From an uncultured Clostridia bacterium (GTDB taxonomy: Bacteria; Bacillota_A; Clostridia; Oscillospirales; Oscillospiraceae), in contig CAMVIC010000027.1 of assembly GCA_947167435.1 (NCBI GenBank), positions 1 through 11,849 of the forward strand: 11,849 nt of DNA, given 5' to 3'. A model generated the notes under the pieces. It had not been told where the DNA came from. It was given only the letters and a program-made list of their open reading frames with translations, and made no database searches. Made by a program: the position numbers and the translations under genes. Position 1 is the first letter of the stretch. Every line of letters starts with the position of its first letter. Shown here one piece after another: positions 6,936 to 11,849 of the stretch.

Positions 6936-7611
6936 AGTCGAAATACCCAAACCCTTCACTGATGATATGGCCGTCATCGATGGTGATGACCCGCTTGCCC
7001 AAAGCGTTGACCAGTTCTTTCTCATGGGTGACTACCAGAATGGTGGTGCCCATCTCGTTGATCTTCTCAAACAGGAGCATCAGCTCCAGGCTGCGTACCG
7101 GGTCCAGATTACCGGTGGGTTCGTCCGCCACGATCATTCGCGGGCTGTTGACCAGGGCGCGGGCGATGGCAACACGCTGCTGTTCGCCGCCGGAAAGCTC
7201 GTTGGGCAGGCGTTTTTCCCGCCCGTCCAGACCGACCAGCTCCAGGACGTAGGGCACCCGCTTGCTGATGTTGCGATTCGATGCGCCCACCACACGCATG
7301 GCAAAAGCCACGTTGTCGTACACGTTCATGTTCTCAATCAGGCGATAGTCCTGGAAGATTGCACCCAAAGTGCGGCGTACCTTGGGCAATTTGCGGCGCT
7401 TAATGCGCATCATGTCAAAGTCGTTGACGATAACCGTACCGGAATTGGCGTATACCTCACCGGTAATCAGCTTCATCAGTGTCGTCTTGCCGGAGCCGGA
7501 AGGCCCAACCAGAAAGACAAACTCACCGTCATTAATCTCCAGCTCTACGTTGTCCAGTGCAACCGTACCGCTGCTGTCATAAATTTTGGTGACATTCTTC
7601 ATTCGAACCAT
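6922..7611 (-). CDS. ftsE: Cell division ATP-binding protein FtsE
   Basis: FtsE is the cytoplasmic ATPase that drives FtsX and so gates peptidoglycan hydrolysis in cell division or elongation. All ABC motifs are present in its 229 residues: Walker A G36-PSGSGKT-43, Q-loop Gln87 (FQDYRL), signature LSGGEQQR (139-146), Walker B MIVADE (159-164) with catalytic Glu164, D-loop GNLD and H-loop His196 (VTHEKEL). The length is normal for FtsE. GGAGG stands seven bases before the ATG at 7611. The 60-nt gap to the upstream regulator gene has no terminator and no clear promoter, so ftsE may be transcribed from the regulator's promoter or from a weak internal one. Confidence 0.97.
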   Translation of the reverse strand: MVRMKNVTKIYDSSGTVALDNVELEINDGEFVFLVGPSGSGKTTLMKLITGEVYANSGTVIVNDFDMMRIKRRKLPKVRRTLGAIFQDYRLIENMNVYDNVAFAMRVVGASNRNISKRVPYVLELVGLDGREKRLPNELSGGEQQRVAIARALVNSPRMIVADEPTGNLDPVRSLELMLLFEKINEMGTTILVVTHEKELVNALGKRVITIDDGHIISEGFGYFDYETE

Positions 7612-7671
7612 AGGTTTTCCTCCAGATGGTCAGGGATTTGCAGGGATCGGATATCGTAAGGTACCGGGAAA

Positions 7672-8763
7672 TCAATACTTGCTGTTGAGGGAATCCAGGT
7701 ACATCTTTACCATCATAGCAACTTTAAAAACGATTGCGTGGTCAAATTCACGCAGATCAAGGCCGGTGATTTTCTTGATTTTCTCCAGCCGGTATACCAG
7801 TGTGTTGCGGTGTACATAGAGCTTGCGGGAGGTCTCGGATACATTCAGGTTGTTCTCAAAGAACTTGTTGATGGTCTCCAGCGTATCCTCGTCCAGGGTC
7901 TCGATCGGGTTCTTCTTGAACACCTCATTGAGGAACATTTCGCACAGGGTGGTGGGCAGCTGATAAATAATCCGTCCCAGCCCAAGGCTTTCATAATTGA
8001 TGATGGTCTTCTCGCTCTCGAAAACCCGGCCTACTTCGATGGCAACCTGGGCCTCCTTGTAGCGGTCCGCCAGCTCCCGCAGATGCCGGGCGTTGGTACT
8101 GATGCCGATCACGCAGCCGATACCGAGCTCCTCATGCAGAACGCTCTCGATGTTGCGGGCCACCTTCAGTATTTCCTCGTGGGCTTCCGGTGAGCTGAGC
8201 GCCTTAATGACGACGATATCGTTTTCGTTGATGTTCAGGACAAAATCCTTCTGCTTGTCCGGGAAGAGTCTCTGGATAACCTCCACAGCCGCCACGTCCG
8301 GGTTCTCCGTCTGCCGCACCAGCAGCACGGAGCGGGGTTCGTCCGTGACGAAATGCAGCTCTTTAGCCCGCACATATACGTCCCCCGGAAGGATGTTGTC
8401 GGAGATGATGTTTTTTACGAAGGCCGCCTTGTTGTGTTTTTCTTCGTAATTGCTCTTTGCCTCGTCGAAGGCGACCGCCGCTATGGCGCATACCGTTCTT
8501 GCGACGGAGTCGTTTCCTTCCACAAAGGCGGCGTAATCCAGCTTGGCGCTGTCGCTCGTCAGCGCACTGTATGTCCGATTGCCGGTGGTTACGGTTTTCT
8601 CGTTGCCTTCAAACTCATAAGCGCGAAAGTCATCCAGCCTTGACCCGATCATGGCAAGCTCGCTGCTGGCCACAACAAAGCCCTGGTCATCCACAACGCC
8701 GATGGTGCGGTCTACGGCGTCCTTCATCTGAATAATCACATTCTGGAAAATTCTGCTGGACAT
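7672..8763 (-). CDS. CdaR/PucR-type transcriptional regulator
   Basis: This is a predicted DNA-binding regulator of 363 residues. The N-terminal part (about 1-110, MSSRIFQNVIIQMKDAVDRTIGVVDDQGFVVASS) resembles the sugar-diacid recognition domain of CdaR proteins. The middle (about 125-280) looks like the CdaR GGDEF-like region, with no GGDEF catalytic motif. The C-terminus has the characteristic helix-turn-helix, NLNVSETSRKLYVHRNTLVY (305-324) followed by RLEKIKKITGLDLREFDHAI. No membrane segment is seen. GGGAGG lies seven bases before the ATG. Family members usually control sugar-diacid or purine catabolism, but no such genes are here; the next genes are ftsEX and the hydrolases. Its ligand is unknown, and regulation of the downstream cluster or itself is inference from position. 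Confidence 0.87.
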   Translation of the reverse strand: MSSRIFQNVIIQMKDAVDRTIGVVDDQGFVVASSELAMIGSRLDDFRAYEFEGNEKTVTTGNRTYSALTSDSAKLDYAAFVEGNDSVARTVCAIAAVAFDEAKSNYEEKHNKAAFVKNIISDNILPGDVYVRAKELHFVTDEPRSVLLVRQTENPDVAAVEVIQRLFPDKQKDFVLNINENDIVVIKALSSPEAHEEILKVARNIESVLHEELGIGCVIGISTNARHLRELADRYKEAQVAIEVGRVFESEKTIINYESLGLGRIIYQLPTTLCEMFLNEVFKKNPIETLDEDTLETINKFFENNLNVSETSRKLYVHRNTLVYRLEKIKKITGLDLREFDHAIVFKVAMMVKMYLDSLNSKY

Positions 8764-8849
8764 AAAAATGCCTCCCTATGTGCTGCGGTCGACAGCTGCC
8801 AAAGGCTCTTAGGCAAAAATGCCATACCCGCGCAATTTTCTTTTTCCAT
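8736..8849 (-). CDS. Possible 37-codon leader ORF overlapping the regulator start
   Basis: An ATG at 8849 with GGAG five bases upstream opens a frame of 37 codons beginning MEKENCAGMAFLPKSLW. It runs through the regulator's ribosome binding site and ends 28 nt inside the regulator gene in another frame. I recognise no family. It could be a leader peptide that couples or attenuates translation of the regulator, or a chance frame. Confidence 0.22.
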   Translation of the reverse strand: MEKENCAGMAFLPKSLWQLSTAAHREAFLCPAEFSRM

Positions 8850-8884
8850 AATAACTCCATTTCCTGTTATTTTCAATAGAAAAT
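8850..8884 (-). promoter_or_regulatory. Overlapping inverted repeats at the regulator's predicted transcription start
   Basis: ATTTTC-AATA-GAAAAT (8869-8884) is a perfect 6-bp inverted repeat lying directly on the predicted start site. AATAAC (8850-8855) and GTTATT (8866-8871) form a second one with a 10-base spacer. In RNA the second would place the ribosome binding site of the short leader ORF in its loop. Position and symmetry suit an operator, perhaps for autoregulation; this is inference. Confidence 0.4.
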
Positions 8885-8885
8885 C

Positions 8886-8914
8886 CTTAGAAATTTTGTT
8901 AACTTTTTTGTCAA
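8886..8914 (-). promoter_or_regulatory. Probable sigma-A promoter of the regulator gene
   Basis: On the minus strand a perfect -35 TTGACA (8914-8909) is followed after 17 bases by TCTAAG (8891-8886), a four-of-six match to the -10 box. The spacer is A/T-rich. The whole 8830-8960 stretch is markedly richer in A/T than its surroundings. The leader to the ATG at 8763 would be about 115 nt. This promoter may also serve ftsE and the genes beyond. Confidence 0.65.
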
Positions 8915-8930
8915 TGTGTTCTTTCCGCTC

Positions 8931-8971
8931 AAAAAAGATCAGAAAATCGGAAGAATTTTTGACAGATTTTC
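8931..8971 (-). terminator. Weak candidate terminator at the 3' end of the pseudouridine synthase gene
   Basis: In the minus-strand RNA, GAAAATC (8971-8965) can pair with GATTTTC (8948-8942) around a 16-nt loop, followed by TGATC and six U (8936-8931). The stem is A/U-rich and overlaps the end of the coding region, so termination would be weak at best. Confidence 0.3.
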
Positions 8972-9688
8972 CATTCTTTGACCACTGAACAGTCTGCACA
9001 AATCCCCTTCGTCCAGCATTCTGACCATACCCGGTTGACTGCCCTCATCCAGAGTAAGTCCGCCAATCGCCAGCCGCCGCAGCTGCTGAACCGGTTTTCC
9101 CCTGGCGGCAAGCATTCGTTTGACCTGATGGTACTTTCCCTCTCTCACCGTCACAAGGCAGGCGTTTTTTCCCAGCGGCTCCAGCCTGGCCGGCAGGCAC
9201 TGAGTGCCGTCCGCAAGGACAATTCCCCCGGAGAAGGCCTCCACGTCTTCGTGGTCCGGCTCTCCGTCAACAAGCGCAAAATACAGTTTATCCACACAGG
9301 ATTTGGGGGAAATCACCCGATGGGCAAACTCTCCGTCGTCGGTCAGAATCAGAAGCCCGCTGGTATCCTTGTCCAATCGTCCCACCGGGAACAGCCCCAT
9401 CCGGCGCATCTCCTCCGTCACCAGATTCAGTACCGTTTTCTGCTGCCTGTCCTCGGTGGCGGTAAGCACACCCGAGGGCTTGTCCATCATAAAGTAGTGG
9501 TGCTTCTGAAGACGCAGAACAGCCCCGTCCAGTTCTACCCGACACTGCTCCGGATCCAGTTTTATCTCCGGGCGTGTGACGGTTTGTCCGTCTATCTGCA
9601 CGCGGCCGCTTCGAATGATCTCCTTCAGTTCTTTGCGGGAGGCAAGTCCCTGATCTGCCAGCAGCTTATCCAATCGCAGCAGCGCCAT
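8939..9688 (-). CDS. rsuA: RsuA-type rRNA pseudouridine synthase
   Basis: The enzyme isomerises a uridine in rRNA to pseudouridine; RsuA of E. coli acts at U516 of 16S rRNA. The 249 residues start with an S4 RNA-binding domain (about 3-60, LRLDKLLADQGLASRKELKE). The catalytic domain follows, with GRLDKDTSGLLILTDDG (103-119) holding the catalytic Asp106. The later block EGKYHQVKRML (183-193) is the RsuA form rather than the RluB/E/F form, so the 16S target is preferred but not proven. I chose the ATG at 9688 because AGGAGG precedes it and because MALLRLDKLL is a normal S4 start; a TTG at 9721 would add 11 unlike residues. It has its own promoter, so it is probably transcribed separately from its neighbours. 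Confidence 0.92.
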   Translation of the reverse strand: MALLRLDKLLADQGLASRKELKEIIRSGRVQIDGQTVTRPEIKLDPEQCRVELDGAVLRLQKHHYFMMDKPSGVLTATEDRQQKTVLNLVTEEMRRMGLFPVGRLDKDTSGLLILTDDGEFAHRVISPKSCVDKLYFALVDGEPDHEDVEAFSGGIVLADGTQCLPARLEPLGKNACLVTVREGKYHQVKRMLAARGKPVQQLRRLAIGGLTLDEGSQPGMVRMLDEGDLCRLFSGQRMENLSKILPIF

Positions 9689-9729
9689 AGTACCCTCCTG
9701 CTTTCCATATCGCCATGCCAATTGTGCGT

Positions 9730-9758
9730 ATTATACTATATCAGAAACCAAATTGCAA
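9730..9758 (-). promoter_or_regulatory. Strong sigma-A promoter of the pseudouridine synthase gene
   Basis: On the minus strand TTGCAA (9758-9753) and a perfect TATAAT (9735-9730) are spaced by 17 bases. The predicted start near 9723 leaves a leader of about 35 nt to the ATG at 9688, just enough for the AGGAGG site. Confidence 0.85.
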
Positions 9759-9850
9759 TGTATTTTATCCGTTTTGTTTTCTGCAGTCCGATTCCGTAAA
9801 CGCCGGACCGGCCTCATTTATCAACTACAGTTGCCGTATGCATCAAACTA

Positions 9851-9877
9851 AATCGGATGAGCAGCGCTCACCCGATT
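9851..9877 (-). terminator. Hairpin over the phosphoesterase stop codon, likely intrinsic terminator
   Basis: AATCGGGTGAGC (9877-9866) pairs with GCTCATCCGATT (9862-9851) around a 3-nt loop, 12 pairs with one G.U. The stop codon TGA (9870-9868) is inside the 5' arm. The bases after it, TAGTTTG, are only moderately U-rich, so efficiency is uncertain. Confidence 0.6.
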
Positions 9878-11127
9878 GTCCATTCATTATAATTCATCCC
9901 CGCGTCTGTCTGGATCGAATTCAAATAGTATCCGTACAGAGAGTCGGTATCCGACCACAGCTTCCGCAGGCTGCCGTCCGGATCCAGCGCTTCATAGTTT
10001 TCCATGTGTCCGGAGAAATAGCAGCGGTTGAGCTCACAGGCGAAAACGTTCATGGTAGCCTGCTGCCCGGGGCTCAGTGCTCTCCCAGCCAGAAGAAGTA
10101 CCGTCTGGCTCAAGGTTCTCTCATCAAACAGCGAGGCGGCATAGCCGGTAAAATCTTTCAGTTCTTCCTCCTCCCGCCCATGCCGCTGCGCCCAGGCATC
10201 AACCGCCACTGTCTGCGTATGATACCGGAAAACGCAGCTTTCATACCGCAGCACGCCATATTGACAGGGGTAGCTGCAGAGAGCGGACGTGGCAATTTCT
10301 GTCACGCCGTTTCTTTCCTGAATGTGCTGCATATGGAGATGCCCGCTCAGGAACACCCGCACGTCGTATTTTTGAAACAGCTTGAGCAGTGCCCCGGATT
10401 GGGTAAGTACATAACCGTAGTCAAACATGCTGTGCTGCAGAAGGTTCTGGTGACAGGCAGCAATCACTCGGCAGCCCTGCTTTGCAGCGGTTTTCAGTTG
10501 CTGCTCCACCCAGGAAACCGTATCCGGCGGCAGCGCGCAGGAATACCGTGCCGTGTTCGCGTCCAGCATCAGAATCCAGGTACTGTCATTGAGCGCATAG
10601 CAATAGCTCAGGGACTGCGGATCCCGGCTCAAGGCCTCATCCGGGCCGAACTCGGCATAGATTTCCTTAAAGCTTTCGGTTGTGGCAGAATCGACAAGCG
10701 TATAGCTCTCGCCCTCAAAACGAGCGGCGCTGCTGCAGTACACGTCATGGTTCCCAGTCAGAACCAGGACCGGGACGCCGGCTGCCTCCACCCTTCTCAG
10801 CTTTTCCGCCAAGGCTCTGTGGCTCTCCAGCGCTCCGTTGAAGCTCAGGTCCCCGGTCAGGAGCAGCGCGTCCGGCTTCATCAGGCAGACCTCCTCCAGA
10901 AACGCGTCCGTCAGCTCTTCACAGAAAAGGCTGGTCTTCCCGTCTCCGCGTTTCACAAGCTCCCGGAAATGCGGACTGTCGTTGCTCAGTTCCGGCGAGA
11001 TATAATGGAGATCGGTACCGATCACCAGGCTGAATGAGTCCCGCATTTCCAAAGCGTTGCTCTTCCCGGAGCATACCGTCAGCAGCAGGCTCAAACACAA
11101 GAGTCCAGCAGCGCATTTTTTCAGCAT
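9868..11127 (-). CDS. Exported calcineurin-like metallophosphoesterase
   Basis: This is a predicted extracytoplasmic phosphoesterase with a two-metal active site. All five signature blocks are present in its 419 residues: D39-L-H41, G92-D93 (LLLTGDLS), G125-NHD-128, H226 (AACHQN) and G262-HLH-265. The N-terminus (MLKKCAAGLLCLSLLLTVCSG) is a signal peptide. It may be cut after SNA (about residue 25), or Cys19 may be lipidated, although LTVC is a poor lipobox because Val replaces Gly/Ala/Ser. The last 120 or so residues (about 300-419) lie beyond the phosphoesterase core and I do not recognise them. AAGGAG stands eight bases before the ATG. The start is only 24 nt past the S1 terminator and I find no clear promoter in the gap. 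The substrate is unknown. Confidence 0.9.
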   Translation of the reverse strand: MLKKCAAGLLCLSLLLTVCSGKSNALEMRDSFSLVIGTDLHYISPELSNDSPHFRELVKRGDGKTSLFCEELTDAFLEEVCLMKPDALLLTGDLSFNGALESHRALAEKLRRVEAAGVPVLVLTGNHDVYCSSAARFEGESYTLVDSATTESFKEIYAEFGPDEALSRDPQSLSYCYALNDSTWILMLDANTARYSCALPPDTVSWVEQQLKTAAKQGCRVIAACHQNLLQHSMFDYGYVLTQSGALLKLFQKYDVRVFLSGHLHMQHIQERNGVTEIATSALCSYPCQYGVLRYESCVFRYHTQTVAVDAWAQRHGREEEELKDFTGYAASLFDERTLSQTVLLLAGRALSPGQQATMNVFACELNRCYFSGHMENYEALDPDGSLRKLWSDTDSLYGYYLNSIQTDAGMNYNEWTIG

Positions 11128-11150
11128 CGTGTTCTCTCCTTCCGGATATT

Positions 11151-11184
11151 AAAAAGGCCCATGAATCAAATGATTCATGGGCCT
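11151..11184 (-). terminator. Strong intrinsic terminator of the S1-like gene
   Basis: A perfect 14-bp inverted repeat (11184-11171 and 11168-11155) with a 2-nt loop is followed on the minus strand by five U (11155-11151). It begins 31 nt after the S1-like stop codon. On the plus strand no T run follows it, so it works in one direction only. Confidence 0.93.
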
Positions 11185-11214
11185 CATTCAGCTTCTGTTC
11201 AGGCTGCGGCGGAT

Positions 11215-11849
11215 TTATTCCTCAACGGACTCGGGGACATTGCCGGTGGCTTCACCGGATTCGGAGACCTCATACACGAGTGCGTCCTCAGCGGGGCCCT
11301 CATCCTCTTCCGCTTCCTCTTCATAGGAAGGCGCTGCAGCGGGTGCGGGCTCTGCCAGAGCGCGGATAGACAGGGAGATCTTGTGCTTCTCCTCGTCAAT
11401 CGCGGTGATTTTGGCCTCAACGACGTCGCCGACGGTCAGCACGTCCTCGGGCTTGCCGATGCGGCGGTTGGCAATCTGGCTGATATGAATCAGGCCGTCC
11501 ACGCCGGGCAGGACCTCGGCAAAGGCGCCAAAGGGCATGAGCTTGACGATGGTGACCTGAGCAATGCTGCCCACCTGATACCGGTTGGTAAACTGGGTCC
11601 AGGGATTGCCGTCGGGATCCTTGTAGCCGAGGGAGATTTTTCTCTTCTCCTTGTCGAAGTTGATGACGTAAACGTCGACCTCGTCGCCTACAGAGACAAC
11701 CTCGGAGGGCTGGTGGATGCGGCTCCAGCTCAGCTCGGAGACATGCACCATGCCGTCGATTCCGCCGATATCCACAAATGCGCCATAGCTGGTCAGAGAC
11801 TTGACCACGCCGTGGTAGTGCTTGCCGATCTCGATCTCGTTCCAGATGG
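11215..11849 (-). CDS. rpsA: Ribosomal protein S1-like protein, C-terminal part (5' end outside window)
   Basis: S1 proteins bind mRNA and help load it on the 30S subunit. The 210 residues visible hold two S1/OB repeats. The first runs from GKHYHGVVKSLTSYGAFVDI to KISLGYK (about 8-80); the second runs from VGSIAQVTIVKLMPFGAFAEV to HKISLSIRAL. An acidic Glu/Asp/Ala-rich tail of about 45 residues ends at TAA. The repeat sequence (SYGAFVDIGGIDGMVHVSELSW, then FGAFAEVLPGVDGLIHISQI) matches the last two repeats of Firmicutes S1. The frame is open to the window edge at codons IWNEIEIG. In many Clostridia S1 is fused behind IspH (HMBPP reductase); whether that holds here cannot be seen. Confidence 0.9.
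   Translation of the reverse strand, partial: IWNEIEIGKHYHGVVKSLTSYGAFVDIGGIDGMVHVSELSWSRIHQPSEVVSVGDEVDVYVINFDKEKRKISLGYKDPDGNPWTQFTNRYQVGSIAQVTIVKLMPFGAFAEVLPGVDGLIHISQIANRRIGKPEDVLTVGDVVEAKITAIDEEKHKISLSIRALAEPAPAAAPSYEEEAEEDEGPAEDALVYEVSESGEATGNVPESVEE

Noticed and set aside
6936..7025. Upstream extension of ftsX to 7025
   Set aside because: The added 30 residues lie inside ftsE and are unlike FtsX; the ATG at 6935 gives the normal N-terminus.
7672..8763. Diguanylate cyclase activity in the regulator's middle region
   Set aside because: No GG(D/E)EF motif is present; the CdaR middle domain only resembles the fold.
8850..8999. Extension of the short leader frame upstream to 8999
   Set aside because: It would lie largely inside the pseudouridine synthase gene and upstream of the regulator promoter; only the part from the ATG at 8849 has a ribosome binding site.
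9715..11037. 440-codon plus-strand frame opposite the phosphoesterase
   Set aside because: The minus strand holds all five metallophosphoesterase motifs; the plus-strand translation has no domain character.
1..11849. Mobile element, CRISPR, phage or toxin-antitoxin content
   Set aside because: All genes are core cellular genes on one strand, with no transposase, integrase, spaced repeats or terminal inverted repeats. Any novelty here lies in the division/cell-wall module.

Overview
The window reads as a chromosomal segment of a moderately GC-rich, low-motility-of-content Firmicute, most likely of class Clostridia (an Oscillospiraceae-type gut anaerobe is my best guess). The basis is the gene content (FtsEX with PcsB/CwlO-type hydrolases, a CdaR/PucR-type regulator, greA next to lysS, a four-domain-style S1 tail), strong GGAGG ribosome binding sites and consensus sigma-A promoters. 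The taxonomic call is inference. Every gene lies on the minus strand, so transcription runs from high to low coordinates. I see no tRNA, rRNA, CRISPR array, transposase or phage gene, and no stretch over 300 bases lacks a gene.

Layout in transcription order. (1) 11849-11215: 3' part of a ribosomal protein S1-like gene, closed by a strong intrinsic terminator (11184-11151). (2) 11127-9868: an exported calcineurin-type metallophosphoesterase, with a hairpin over its stop codon. (3) 9688-8939: an RsuA-type pseudouridine synthase behind its own promoter (9758-9730). (4) 8763-7672: a CdaR/PucR-type regulator with its own AT-rich promoter and a 100+ nt leader holding inverted repeats and a possible short overlapping ORF. 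(5) 7611-2054: a cell-wall cluster, ftsE, ftsX (overlapping by 14 nt), two tandem PcsB-like coiled-coil/M23 endopeptidases, then a membrane-anchored PDZ-S41 protein. (6) 1940-1: greA and lysS behind a perfect TTGACA-N17-TATAAT promoter; lysS runs off the window's left edge.

How the genes fit together. FtsEX is an ABC-type transmembrane switch that, in Firmicutes, activates a secreted peptidoglycan hydrolase through its coiled-coil domain. Here two such hydrolases are encoded directly after ftsX. Both keep complete M23 zinc and catalytic motifs and a nearly identical block resembling the PcsB/CwlO coiled-coil tip. The last gene is a CtpA/CtpB-like protein with an intact fold signature, but the serine and lysine of the catalytic dyad are replaced (Arg311 and Asn336, at exactly the family spacing). 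It therefore looks like a pseudo-protease, perhaps a PDZ scaffold or adaptor for the hydrolases. The regulator gene sits 60 nt upstream of ftsE with no terminator or obvious promoter between, so it may be co-transcribed with the cluster. The most unusual unit of the window is this module: regulator, FtsEX, twin hydrolases and dead Ctp-like protein.
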